From positions 6,322,501-6,386,500 of the forward strand of contig NZ_VIWV01000001.1 of assembly GCF_007829875.1 (NCBI RefSeq): DNA of 64,000 nucleotides. The letters are read 5' to 3'. The translations under genes were made by a program, and so were the position numbers. The notes beneath the pieces are model-generated. The model searched no databases and was not told where the DNA came from. It worked only from the letters and a program-made list of their open reading frames with translations. Shown piece after piece: positions 1 to 9,456 of the stretch. The stretch is from Streptomyces capillispiralis (GTDB lineage Bacteria; Actinomycetota; Actinomycetes; Streptomycetales; Streptomycetaceae). Position 1 is the stretch's first letter; the number at the start of each line of letters is the position of its first letter.

Positions 1-1466
<1,466 letters not shown>

Positions 1467-1566
1467 TTGCTCGCGTCCACTGTGTTAGTTCTGAGACAAC
1501 GACCGTTGTCGGCTTTGAGCAGAACAGACAATAGAAGAGTGTGCTTGTTCGCTCGAAACCATTAGG

Positions 1567-1685
1567 GTTTCGGTGGTCATAGCGTAGGGGAAACGCCCGG
1601 TTACATTCCGAACCCGGAAGCTAAGCCTTACAGCGCCGATGGTACTGCAGGGGGGACCCTGTGGGAGAGTAGGACGCCGCCGAAC
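1567..1685 (+). rRNA. rrf: 5S ribosomal RNA
   Basis: Complete 5S rRNA of about 119 nt, starting gtttcggtggtcatagcg and ending at gccgccgaac. The usual internal landmarks are present, including the ccgaacccggaagctaag block at about 1607-1624. It follows the 23S gene after a 100-nt spacer and is followed at once by a strong terminator, so it is the last gene of the rRNA operon. No tRNA gene is seen in the spacer. Ends are inferred from the family pattern and could shift by a few bases. Confidence 0.96.
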
Positions 1686-1694
1686 AATCTTTGG

Positions 1695-1743
1695 AAGGAC
1701 CCCTGGTCCCAGCGTTCAGCTGGGACCAGGGGTCCTTTTTTAT
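1695..1743 (+). terminator. rRNA operon intrinsic terminator
   Basis: Perfect 19-bp stem: left arm 1695-1713, loop gttca 1714-1718, right arm 1719-1737, followed by a T-rich run (ttttatttat). This is a textbook factor-independent terminator directly after 5S rRNA. The next coding sequence starts only about 35 nt downstream, so that gene needs a promoter inside the hairpin region or depends on read-through. Confidence 0.93.
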
Positions 1744-1776
1744 TTATGCTTGCAGTACCGAAGACAGGAGTCACCG

Positions 1777-3960
1777 ATGTCCACCAACTCTCCCGATGAC
1801 CGACCGGAGCGCGACCAGCGGCGACGGGACAGTGGTGACCGGTCCGACCGGCCTGACCGCGGCGGTCAGCGCGGCGGCCCGCGCAGGGACAACGACCGCG
1901 ACCGAGGGTTCCGGCGCGACGACCGCGCCGGTGGCCGGCCGGAGCGTGGTGGTTTCCGCGGACGGGACGACAACCGCGGTGGCGAGCGCGGCGGTTACCG
2001 CGGCCAGGACGATCGCCGTGATGACCGCCGTGACGGCCGTCGCGACGGTGACCGTGAGCGCTCCGGCTTCCGTCGTGACGACGACCGGGGCTACGGCCGC
2101 CGCGACGACCGACGCGATGACCGACGGGGCGACGACCGGGGCGGTGACCGCGCCGGCTACCGGGGCCGCAGCGACGACCGTGGGGAGCGCGGCGGGTTCC
2201 GCCGTGACGACAGCCGTGGTGGCGAGCGTGGCGGTGACCGCGGTGGCTTCCGTGGGCGTGATGACCACCGTGGCGGTGACCGTGGCGGCTTCCGGCGTGA
2301 CGACGACCGTGGTGGTTTCCGCCGCGAGGACAGCCGGGACGGCGACCGTGGTGGTTTCCGTCGTGAGGACAGTCGTGGTGGTGACCGGGGTGGTTACCGC
2401 GGGCGCGATGACCGGGGTGGGGAGCGCGGCGGGTTCCGGCGTGACGACAGCCGCGGTGGTGACCGCGGTGGTTTCCGCCGTGACGACAGCCGTGGTGGCG
2501 AGCGTGGCGGTGACCGCGGTGGCTTCCGTGGGCGTGACGACCACCGTGGCGGTGACCGTGGCGGCTTCCGGCGTGACGACGACCGTGGTGGTTTCCGCCG
2601 CGAGGACAGCCGGGACGGCGACCGTGGCGGATACCGCCGTGACGACAGCCGGGACGGCGATCGCGGTGGCTTCCGTCGTGAGGACAGTCGTGGTGGTGAC
2701 CGGGGTGGTTACCGCGGGCGCGATGACCGGGGTGGCGAGCGCGGCGGGTTCCGGCGTGACGACAGCCGCGGTGGTGACCGTGGCGGCTTCCGCCGTGACG
2801 ACAGCCGCGGTGGCGAGCGCACCGACAGCCGTGGCGAGCGCGGTGGCTTCCGGCGTGAGGACACGCGCGGCGGTGACCGTGGCGGCTTCCGCCGCGAGGA
2901 CAGCCGGGGTGGCGACCGTGGCGGCTTCCGCCGGGAGGACTCCCGTACGGGCGAGCGCGGTGGATTCCGTGGGCGTGACGACCGTGGGCGTGACGACCGG
3001 GGACGTGACGACCGTGGGCGTGGGCCTCGTCGGGACGACCGGGGCGGACGTCCCGGTGGGTTCCGTGGGCGTGACGACCGGCACGGCGGCGGGCGGTTCC
3101 GTGAGGAGCGCGACCGGGACCGCGAGCCGATCAAGCGGCTGCCGATCCCCGAGGACGTCACCGGCGAGGAGATCGACAAGGACGTACGGCAGGAGTTGCA
3201 GAGCCTGCCCAAGACGCTCGCGGAGGACGTCGCCAAGAACCTGGTGATGGTCGCCCGGCTGATCGACGAGGACCCCGAGGGCGCGTACGGCTACTCCAGG
3301 GTGGCCCTGCGGCTGGCGTCGCGCGTCGCCGCCGTACGGGAGGCGGCCGGTTTCGCCGCGTACGCCAACCAGAAGTACTCCGAGGCGCTCGCCGAGTTCC
3401 GTGCCGCGCGGCGGATGACCGGCACCGTGGAGCTGTGGCCCCTCATGGCCGACTGCGAGCGCGGGCTCGGGCGGCCGGAGAAGGCGCTGGACATGGCCGG
3501 GGCGCCCGAGGTGCAGAAGCTGGACAAGGCCGGGCAGGTCGAGATGCGGCTCGTCGCGGCCGGCGCCCGGCGTGACATGGGGCAGCTGGACGCGGCGATC
3601 GTGACGCTGCAGAGCTCCGAGCTGGCGTCCCACTCCGTGCAGCCGTGGACCGCGCGGCTGCGCTACGCCTACGCCGACGCGCTGCTCGCGGCCGGCCGGT
3701 CCGGTGAGGCGCGTGAGTGGTTCGCCAAGGCCGTGGAGGCCGACCGCGACGGCAGCACGGACGCCTCCGACCGGCTGGCCGAGATGGACGGCGTCGAGTT
3801 CGTGGACGCCCTCGGCGAGGACGAGCACGAGGACGAGGACCGGGACGCGGACGACACCGTCCGCGCGGACGAGCACGTCGAGCACGTCGAGCACGTCGAG
3901 CCCGTCGAGCACGACAGGGACGACGAGGACGACGAGGACGATGAGGACGACAAGGACTGA
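1777..3960 (+). CDS. Arg/Asp/Gly-repeat protein with helical C-terminal domain and acidic tail
   Basis: Encodes 727 aa from ATG 1777, with acaggag seven bases upstream. Residues ~8-450 are low-complexity repeats built on units such as RGGFRRDDSRGGDRGG, related to RGG-box sequences but with Asp alternating with Arg, so the tract is zwitterionic. Residues ~452-675 form a folded, Ala/Leu-rich helical region (starting IKRLPIPEDVTGEEIDKDV) that looks like TPR-type helical repeats, including paired helices with A-E-F-R-A-A spacing. Residues ~676-727 are a very acidic tail with repeated EHVEHVE and DDEDDEDD. The function is not established; the architecture suggests RNA or ribosome association or condensate formation, which is inference. 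It follows the rRNA terminator immediately and converges with the DUF1015 gene across a shared hairpin. The other frames are also open here because the repeat lacks stop codons; those are shadows. Confidence 0.88.
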   Translation: MSTNSPDDRPERDQRRRDSGDRSDRPDRGGQRGGPRRDNDRDRGFRRDDRAGGRPERGGFRGRDDNRGGERGGYRGQDDRRDDRRDGRRDGDRERSGFRRDDDRGYGRRDDRRDDRRGDDRGGDRAGYRGRSDDRGERGGFRRDDSRGGERGGDRGGFRGRDDHRGGDRGGFRRDDDRGGFRREDSRDGDRGGFRREDSRGGDRGGYRGRDDRGGERGGFRRDDSRGGDRGGFRRDDSRGGERGGDRGGFRGRDDHRGGDRGGFRRDDDRGGFRREDSRDGDRGGYRRDDSRDGDRGGFRREDSRGGDRGGYRGRDDRGGERGGFRRDDSRGGDRGGFRRDDSRGGERTDSRGERGGFRREDTRGGDRGGFRREDSRGGDRGGFRREDSRTGERGGFRGRDDRGRDDRGRDDRGRGPRRDDRGGRPGGFRGRDDRHGGGRFREERDRDREPIKRLPIPEDVTGEEIDKDVRQELQSLPKTLAEDVAKNLVMVARLIDEDPEGAYGYSRVALRLASRVAAVREAAGFAAYANQKYSEALAEFRAARRMTGTVELWPLMADCERGLGRPEKALDMAGAPEVQKLDKAGQVEMRLVAAGARRDMGQLDAAIVTLQSSELASHSVQPWTARLRYAYADALLAAGRSGEAREWFAKAVEADRDGSTDASDRLAEMDGVEFVDALGEDEHEDEDRDADDTVRADEHVEHVEHVEPVEHDRDDEDDEDDEDDKD
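2221..2811 (+). repeat. 276-bp in-frame tandem duplication inside the RDG repeat
   Basis: The block that starts ggcgagcgtggcggtgaccg at 2221 starts again at 2497, an offset of 276 bp (92 codons). The first copy is carried through to 2496. The second copy repeats the same protein pattern but has about 13 extra residues (YRRDDSRDGDRGG) inserted. Smaller 13-14-residue units recur throughout 1900-3100. Because the period is a multiple of three the frame is kept, which suggests length can vary by recombination between units. Confidence 0.8.
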
Positions 3961-3984
3961 CGTCCTCGGCGGGCAGCGGGTGTG

Positions 3985-4015
3985 AAGGGGCGGGTCTCGT
4001 GGAGGCCCGCCCCTT
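3985..4015. terminator. bidirectional hairpin between convergent genes
   Basis: Arms aaggggcgggtctc (3985-3998) and gaggcccgcccctt (4002-4015) pair over 14 positions with one G-T pair and a 3-nt loop. There is no T-run, as is usual for Streptomyces. It sits between the stop of the RDG-repeat gene (3960) and the stop of the DUF1015 gene (4028) and probably ends both transcripts. Confidence 0.75.
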
Positions 4016-4027
4016 GCCCGTCAGACC

Positions 4028-5317
4028 TCAGAGGTCGAGTGCGCGCAGGACCAGGCCGGAGGCCGGCTTCGGGCCGAACGACGTCGACTTGCGCGGCATC
4101 GTGACGCCCTGGCGCGCGAGGTCACGGACGACGTCCTCGTGCACCGGGTGCATCAGGACGGCCGTGCCGCCGTCGCGGCGGGCCTTCTCGACCGTGGCGG
4201 CCGTGTCGTGGATGTAGGCGATGTGGGCCGGGGAGTCGGGGACGCGCCAGACGTGGTCGAGGAGGGTGGCGTGCAGCACCGTCGCGTCCAGGGTGCGCCA
4301 GGCCGGCGGCCGGTCGGCCGGGACCGTACGGGCGAGCAGGTCCGGGTCCGGGCGGTCGACGAGGTGGAAGGCGCCGTCTCCGGCGAGGAGGAAGGCGTTG
4401 CCGTCGGAGGCCGCCGCGGCGAGGGCGTCCATCGCCCCGGACAGCGGGGCGTCGAGGCGGCGGACCCGGAACAGGCCGTCGAGCGCGGCCAGGGCGTCCG
4501 CGGGCGGCAGCCCGTGCAGCAGGCGGTGGATGGCGCGGACGCGCAGGGGGTAGCGGGCCGTGTCGACGAGGAGGACCAGGCCGTGGTCCCAGGGGCTGGG
4601 GGACGGATGCTCCGCGCGGAGCCGGCGGTAGGTCGCCCAACGGTGGTGGCCGTCGGCGATGAGCGCCTGGTGGCCGGCGAGCTCCCGCCGGACCGCGGCC
4701 AGGTCGGCGGGGTCGGTGAGGGACCACAGACGGTGGTGGAAACCGTCCTCGGTGGTCGTCGCCAGGAGGGGCGGCCGCCCGGCCGTGCGGTCGATCAGGT
4801 CGGCGGTGGCGGTCGCCGAGTCGTCGCCGCGGTAGGTGAGCAGCAGCGGTTCGAGGTTGGCGGAGGTGGCCCGCATGAGGTCCGCGCGGTCGGCGACGAT
4901 GTGCGGCATGACGTCCTCGTGCGGCAGGACCAGCCGCTCGCCCGGGTCGGAGACGCGCAGGGCGCCGATGAGGCCGCGCTGCACCATGCCGTCGCCGTCG
5001 CGCTGCTCGTAGACGTACAGGCCGGGTGCGGGGTCGGCGGTCAGGACGCCCTCCGCGCGCCAGCGGCGCAGGGTGTCGGCGGCCTGGGCGTTGCGGGCCT
5101 CCGGTGTGTCCGCCTCCGGGAGGATCAGCCGGACGATGTTGTACGGGTCGGCGGACTGGAGGTGGTGCAGGCCGTCGGGGCGGACGACGACGTCGTACGG
5201 CGGGGATGTCACGGCGGCCAGGCTGCCGACCCGGTCGGGGTCGTAACGAAGGCCTCGGAACGGGGTGAGTTCCAGGCCTCGGGGCGCCTTTGCTTCCGAG
5301 TGACCTGCGGTGTTCAT
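4028..5317 (-). CDS. DUF1015 family protein
   Basis: 429 aa, ATG at 5317. It matches the DUF1015 (PF06245) pattern: an N-terminal segment LTPFRGLRYDP with SPPYDVV shortly after, and the hallmark ALIADGHHRWATYRRLR near residue 220. The molecular function is unknown; the family is widespread, soluble and often annotated as a putative HTH or phosphatase-like protein without experimental basis. It diverges from the HAD phosphatase gene with only 72 nt between starts, so the two may share a promoter region. The frame stays open upstream of 5317 into the neighbouring gene, but the family start and the position of the divergent gene support ATG 5317. Confidence 0.9.
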   Translation of the reverse strand: MNTAGHSEAKAPRGLELTPFRGLRYDPDRVGSLAAVTSPPYDVVVRPDGLHHLQSADPYNIVRLILPEADTPEARNAQAADTLRRWRAEGVLTADPAPGLYVYEQRDGDGMVQRGLIGALRVSDPGERLVLPHEDVMPHIVADRADLMRATSANLEPLLLTYRGDDSATATADLIDRTAGRPPLLATTTEDGFHHRLWSLTDPADLAAVRRELAGHQALIADGHHRWATYRRLRAEHPSPSPWDHGLVLLVDTARYPLRVRAIHRLLHGLPPADALAALDGLFRVRRLDAPLSGAMDALAAAASDGNAFLLAGDGAFHLVDRPDPDLLARTVPADRPPAWRTLDATVLHATLLDHVWRVPDSPAHIAYIHDTAATVEKARRDGGTAVLMHPVHEDVVRDLARQGVTMPRKSTSFGPKPASGLVLRALDL

Positions 5318-5389
5318 CCCGGCATCGTACGGGTGTCGGTGGCATGGGGGATGATCGGGGGAAAACCGTCGAACGAGGAGCGATGCGGA

Positions 5390-6418
5390 ATGAGCCGGAG
5401 CGTCAGGACGAGGCCCGAGGGCAGTGGGCAGGCCCTGAGCGAGGCGTACGACACGGCGCTGCTCGATCTCGACGGTGTGGTGTACGCGGGCGGTGACGCG
5501 ATCGCCCACGCGGTGGAGTCGCTCGCGGCGGCCCGCGAGGGCGGTATGCACCTCGCGTACGTGACGAACAACGCCCTGCGCACCCCGGACGTGGTGGCCG
5601 GGCACCTGACCGAGCTGGGGATACCGACGGAGGCCGGCGACGTCATCACCTCCGCGCAGGCCGTCGCCCGGCTGATCAGCGAACAGGTGCCGCAGGGTTC
5701 CCGGGTGCTGCTGATCGGCGGCGAGGGACTGCGGGTGGCGCTGTGTGAACGCGGGCTCGTACCGGTGGAGTCGGCGGACGACGACCCGGTGGCGGTCGTG
5801 CAGGGGTACGGCGGGCCCGAACTGCCGTGGGGGCGCTTCGCGGAGGCGTGCTACGCCGTGGCGCGCGGGGTGCCGTGGTACGCCTCCAACACCGATCTGA
5901 CGATCCCCAGCGGGCGCGGCATCGCCCCGGGCAACGGCGCGGCGGTGGAGGTCGTCCGGATCGCCACGGGGGCCGAGCCGCAGGTCGCGGGCAAGCCGCT
6001 GCCGCCGATGCACCGGGAGACGATCCTGCGCACGGGCGCCCGGCGGCCGCTGGTGGTGGGGGACCGGCTGGACACGGACATCGAGGGCGCGTTCCACGGC
6101 GAGGTCGACTCGCTGCTGGTGCTGACCGGGGTGACCGACGGCGCCCGGCTGCTCGCCGCGCCGCCGCGGCACCGGCCGACGTATGTCGACGCCGACCTGC
6201 GCGGGATGCTCACCGGGCAGCCGGAGGTCGTCGGCGCGGGCGACGGGTTCCGGTGCGGCGGCTGGACGGCGGTGGCCGGGTCGGCGGCGCTGGAGCTGGA
6301 CGGGGACGGTGACGCGCTGGACGGGCTGCGCGCGCTGTGCGCGGCGGCGTGGACGGCGGCCGGGGACGGTGTGTGCGAGCTGGACGGCGGGAAGGCCCTG
6401 GCGCGCCTGGGCCTCTGA
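5390..6418 (+). CDS. HAD-IIA (NagD/phosphoglycolate phosphatase-like) hydrolase
   Basis: 342 aa from ATG 5390, with gaggag at 5375-5380 giving good spacing. HAD motif I is LLDLDGVVY with nucleophile Asp26 and acid/base Asp28. Motif II falls in the YVTNNALRTPD segment (Thr/Asn) typical of the HAD-IIA subfamily. A conserved GKPLPPMH segment and motif IV VVGDRLDTDIEGA near residue 223 bind Mg2+. The family dephosphorylates small phosphorylated metabolites (sugar phosphates, phosphoglycolate, nucleotides); the substrate cannot be read from sequence. A C-terminal ~80-residue extension (AVAGSAALELDGDGDALDG onward) is beyond the HAD core and looks like a separate small domain seen in actinobacterial members. 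The first in-frame alternative starts are far upstream and overlap the divergent gene. Confidence 0.92.
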   Translation: MSRSVRTRPEGSGQALSEAYDTALLDLDGVVYAGGDAIAHAVESLAAAREGGMHLAYVTNNALRTPDVVAGHLTELGIPTEAGDVITSAQAVARLISEQVPQGSRVLLIGGEGLRVALCERGLVPVESADDDPVAVVQGYGGPELPWGRFAEACYAVARGVPWYASNTDLTIPSGRGIAPGNGAAVEVVRIATGAEPQVAGKPLPPMHRETILRTGARRPLVVGDRLDTDIEGAFHGEVDSLLVLTGVTDGARLLAAPPRHRPTYVDADLRGMLTGQPEVVGAGDGFRCGGWTAVAGSAALELDGDGDALDGLRALCAAAWTAAGDGVCELDGGKALARLGL

Positions 6419-6476
6419 GCGGCCGTCGCGGACGTCCGCCCGCCCCGGTGCGGGAGCCGGGGACCTTGAGCAAATG

Positions 6477-6495
6477 GCAGGGTAGGCTAACCTAA
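6477..6495 (+). promoter_or_regulatory. DmdR/IdeR-type iron box
   Basis: gcagggtaggctaacctaa matches the 19-bp consensus TTAGGTTAGGCTAACCTAA (as I recall it) at 16 positions, including the whole right half. It ends only 5 nt before the GTG start of the first permease gene. The Fe2+-bound repressor is therefore expected to sit on the promoter or transcription start, and the taacct within it could serve as the -10 of a leaderless transcript. This predicts induction under iron limitation. Confidence 0.85.
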
Positions 6496-6500
6496 CCTGC

Positions 6501-7544
6501 GTGTTGGTCGAGAGTCCCCCAGAACAGCGCGCGGACATTGCCCCCGCGCCCCCGAACCGCCGGGCGATACGTTTCCTCGGACTGCTCGTCTCCGTGGTGA
6601 TCCTGGTGCTCGTCGCTGTGGCGAGCATCGTGGTCGGCGCGAAGGAGCTGTCGCTGGAGCAGGTCTGGCACGGCCTGTTCGCGGAGACGGGCACCTACGG
6701 CGACGTCGTCGTGGCCGACAGGCTGTCACGGACCGTGCTGGGCGTGCTCGTAGGCGCCGCGCTCGGTCTGGCGGGGGCGGTGCTCCAGGCACTCACCCGC
6801 AACCCGCTGGCCGACCCGGGACTGCTCGGCATCAACGCGGGCGCGTCCGCGGCCGTGGTCAGCGCCATCACCTTCTTCGGCGTCACCTCGCTGTCCGGCT
6901 ACGTGTGGTTCGCGTTCAGCGGTGCGGCGGCCGTCGGCGCGCTGGTGTGGTTCCTCGGCGGCAGCCGGGGCGCGACGCCGGTGCGGCTCGCGCTCGCCGG
7001 TACGGCCATCAGCGCCGCCCTGTACGGGTATCTCCAGGCCATCATGATCCTGGACGACGCCGCGCTCGGCCGGATGCGCTTCTGGACGGTGGGCTCGCTG
7101 GCCACGGGGAACGACTCGACCATCGAGCAGGTCCTGCCGTTCCTGCTGGCCGGGTTCGTCCTCGCCCTCGCGCTCGCCCGGCCGCTCAACGCCATGGCCA
7201 TGGGCGACGACACCGCCAAGGCGCTCGGCGCCAACCTCAACCGTACCCGGGCGCTGTCCATGCTCGCCGCGACCGTGCTGTGCGGGGCCGCGACCGCCGC
7301 CTGCGGGCCCATCATGTTCGTCGGCCTGATGGTGCCGCACGTCGTGCGTTCCTTCACCGGACCCGACCTGCGCTGGATCCTGCCGTACGCGGCCGTCCTG
7401 TCGCCCGTGCTGCTGCTCGGCGCCGACGTGCTCGGCCGGATCGTCGCCCGCCCCGCCGAACTCCAGGTCGGCATCGTCACCGCGATCCTCGGCGGTCCGG
7501 TCTTCATTTATCTCGTACGACGGCGGAGGACGGCCCAGCTGTGA
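6501..7544 (+). CDS. iron-siderophore ABC transporter permease 1 (FecCD family)
   Basis: 347 aa, GTG start at 6501. A FecCD/BtuC-type inner-membrane permease with about 9-10 hydrophobic segments from residue ~22. Family landmarks are RLSRTVLGVLVGAALGLAGA and ALTRNPLADPGLLGINAGAS in the first third (the P-L-A-P/D-x-x-L-G signature), and the GxxxxxGGxxxxVPHxxR-type segment CGPIMFVGLMVPHVVRS near the C-terminus that contacts the ATPase. It imports Fe(III)-siderophore with the next two gene products. No ribosome-binding site fits: the iron box ends 5 nt upstream, which argues for a leaderless mRNA. It overlaps the next gene by GTGA. No binding-protein gene is present, so a lipoprotein encoded elsewhere must deliver the siderophore. 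Confidence 0.95.
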   Translation: MLVESPPEQRADIAPAPPNRRAIRFLGLLVSVVILVLVAVASIVVGAKELSLEQVWHGLFAETGTYGDVVVADRLSRTVLGVLVGAALGLAGAVLQALTRNPLADPGLLGINAGASAAVVSAITFFGVTSLSGYVWFAFSGAAAVGALVWFLGGSRGATPVRLALAGTAISAALYGYLQAIMILDDAALGRMRFWTVGSLATGNDSTIEQVLPFLLAGFVLALALARPLNAMAMGDDTAKALGANLNRTRALSMLAATVLCGAATAACGPIMFVGLMVPHVVRSFTGPDLRWILPYAAVLSPVLLLGADVLGRIVARPAELQVGIVTAILGGPVFIYLVRRRRTAQL

Positions 7545-8578
7545 AGACCAACCGCGCGGTGCGCACCCCCGGCGGCCTCTCGGTCCGGCTGGACGCGCGC
7601 GCCCTCACCGTCGTCGTGCTGCTGCTGCTCGCGGCGCTCACCGTGAGCGTGGTGCTGATCGGCACCGGCGACTTCCCGATCCCGGCCGCCGACGTGCTCA
7701 GGACCCTCGTCGGAGAGGGCAACGCCGGCCAGGAGTTCATCGTCACCGAGCTGCGGCTGCCCCGGGTCGTGGTCGGGCTGCTGGTCGGCGCCTCCCTGGG
7801 ACTGGGCGGCGCGCTGTTCCAGTCCATCTCCCGCAACCCGCTGGGCAGTCCGGACGTGCTCGGCCTCGGACAGGGCGCGACGGCCGGTGCGCTCACGATG
7901 ATCGTGCTGTTCTCCGGCAGCGCCAACCAGGTCGCCCTCGGCGCGCTCGCCGGCGGACTGGTGACCGGGTTCGCCATCTACGCGCTCGCCTGGAAGCGGG
8001 GTGTGCACGGCTATCGGCTGGTCCTGGTCGGCATCGGTGTCTCCGCGGTCGTCACGGCGGTCAACGGCTACCTGCTCACCAAGTCCGACATCGTGGACGC
8101 GGCCCGCGCGGTCGTCTGGATGACGGGATCGCTCGACGGCCGTGACTGGGACCAGGTCTGGCCCCTGCTCGCCCTGTGCGCCGTCCTCGTACCGCTCGTC
8201 CTCGTCAACTCCCGCGGCCTGCGGATGATGGAGATGGGCGACGACGTCTCGTACGCCCTCGGCGTGCGGGTCGAGCGCGTGCGGCTGCTGCTGATGCTGT
8301 CGGCCGTCCTGCTCACCGCGTCCGCGACCGCCGCCGCCGGACCGGTCAGCTTCGTCGCGCTCACCGCGCCGCAGCTCGCCCGGCGGCTGACCCGCTCGCC
8401 CGGGCCCAACCTGGTGCCCGCCCTGGTGATGGGCGCGACGCTGCTGGTCACCGCCGACTGGGTGTCGCAGCGGGCGTTCGGCGCCGACCAGCTGCCCGTG
8501 GGCGTGGTCACCGGCGTGCTCGGCGGCGTCTACCTGCTGTGGCTGCTGGTCACCGAGCGCAGGGCGGGTCGGATATGA
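7541..8578 (+). CDS. iron-siderophore ABC transporter permease 2 (FecCD family)
   Basis: 345 aa, GTG at 7541 overlapping the previous stop (GTGA), so translation is coupled. FecCD-family permease with the expected ELRLPRVVVGLLVGASLGLGGALFQ region and SRNPLGSPDVLGLGQGA signature early in the protein, and AAAGPVSFVALTAPQLARRLT near the C-terminus. Together with the upstream permease it forms the heterodimeric channel of a siderophore importer. Regulated through the iron box at 6477. Length and hydropathy are normal for the family. Confidence 0.95.
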   Translation: MKTNRAVRTPGGLSVRLDARALTVVVLLLLAALTVSVVLIGTGDFPIPAADVLRTLVGEGNAGQEFIVTELRLPRVVVGLLVGASLGLGGALFQSISRNPLGSPDVLGLGQGATAGALTMIVLFSGSANQVALGALAGGLVTGFAIYALAWKRGVHGYRLVLVGIGVSAVVTAVNGYLLTKSDIVDAARAVVWMTGSLDGRDWDQVWPLLALCAVLVPLVLVNSRGLRMMEMGDDVSYALGVRVERVRLLLMLSAVLLTASATAAAGPVSFVALTAPQLARRLTRSPGPNLVPALVMGATLLVTADWVSQRAFGADQLPVGVVTGVLGGVYLLWLLVTERRAGRI

Positions 8579-9456
8579 GCACCGACAGCACCACCAGCAG
8601 CGGGCCGAACCACCGAAGGAGCACCGTGAACCGACTGTCCGCCGAGAACGTCACCCTGGCCTACGACCAGCGGGTCATCGCCGAACAGCTGTCGGTGGAG
8701 ATACCGGACAACTCCTTCACCGTGATCGTCGGGCCCAACGCGTGCGGCAAGTCGACGCTGCTGCGGGCCCTGTCCCGGATGCTCAGGCCGAGCGAGGGAC
8801 GGGTCCTGCTCGACGGGCAGGTCATCCAGTCGATGCCCGCGAAGAAGGTCGCCCGCACCCTCGGCCTGCTGCCCCAGTCGTCGATCGCGCCCGACGGCAT
8901 CACGGTCGGCGACCTGGTCGGCCGCGGCCGCTACCCGCACCAGGGACTGCTGCGCCAGTGGTCCGCCGAGGACGAGCGGGTCGTCCAGGAGTCGATGGCC
9001 CACACCGGCGTCGCCGAACTCGCGGAACGCTACGTCGACGAACTCTCCGGCGGGCAGCGCCAGCGCGTGTGGATCGCGATGGCGCTGGCCCAGCAGACCC
9101 CATTGCTGCTGCTCGACGAGCCGACCACCTACCTGGACATCCAGCACCAGATCGACGTGCTGGACCTCTGCGCCGACCTCCACGAGCAGCAGGGCCGCAC
9201 CCTCGTCGCCGTCCTCCACGACCTCAACCACGCGGCCCGCTACGCCACCCACCTCATCGCCCTGCGCGGCGGGAAGGTCATCGCCCAGGGCGCGCCGAAC
9301 GACATCGTCACCGCCGAGCTGGTCGAGGAGGTCTTCGGCCTGCGCTGCCAGGTCATCGACGACCCCGAGACGGGCACACCGCTGATCGTTCCGGCGGCGC
9401 GCAGGGCACGGGCGAAGGACACGGCGGAGAAGGTGGGAGTCACAGGAGCTTCCTGA
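8575..9456 (+). CDS. iron-siderophore ABC transporter ATP-binding protein (FecE type)
   Basis: 293 aa if translation starts at ATG 8575, which overlaps the preceding stop (ATGA). A second start, GTG 8626, has a better ribosome-binding site (aaggag, 4 nt away) and would give 276 aa; the first ~17 residues are poorly conserved-looking, so that start is plausible. Walker A is GPNACGKST near residue 53, the ABC signature LSGGQRQRVW near 157, Walker B LLLLDEPTTYLD near 181 and the switch His in LHDLNHAARY near 214. It powers Fe-siderophore uptake through the two FecCD permeases. It ends by overlapping the convergent SCP2-like gene by 17 nt. Confidence 0.94.
   Translation: MSTDSTTSSGPNHRRSTVNRLSAENVTLAYDQRVIAEQLSVEIPDNSFTVIVGPNACGKSTLLRALSRMLRPSEGRVLLDGQVIQSMPAKKVARTLGLLPQSSIAPDGITVGDLVGRGRYPHQGLLRQWSAEDERVVQESMAHTGVAELAERYVDELSGGQRQRVWIAMALAQQTPLLLLDEPTTYLDIQHQIDVLDLCADLHEQQGRTLVAVLHDLNHAARYATHLIALRGGKVIAQGAPNDIVTAELVEEVFGLRCQVIDDPETGTPLIVPAARRARAKDTAEKVGVTGAS

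Noticed and set aside
1467..1566. tRNA gene in the 23S-5S spacer
   Set aside because: No cloverleaf, T-loop (GGTTCGANTCC) or acceptor pairing is visible in the 100 nt.
1900..3100. CRISPR array suggested by regular repeats
   Set aside because: Repeats are contiguous, in-frame and protein-coding, with no unique spacers of constant length and no cas genes.
1691..3912. Long open frames of 518 aa (other plus frame) and 713 aa (minus strand) over the RDG-repeat gene
   Set aside because: They are by-products of a stop-poor GC-rich repeat; their translations are Val/Thr/Ala monotony with no start signals, whereas the chosen frame has a ribosome-binding site, a folded C-terminal domain and a sensible end.
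4139..6418. 759-aa plus frame joining the DUF1015 antisense region with the HAD gene
   Set aside because: The first 417 codons are antisense to a real gene; ATG 5390 with gaggag upstream starts the HAD protein.
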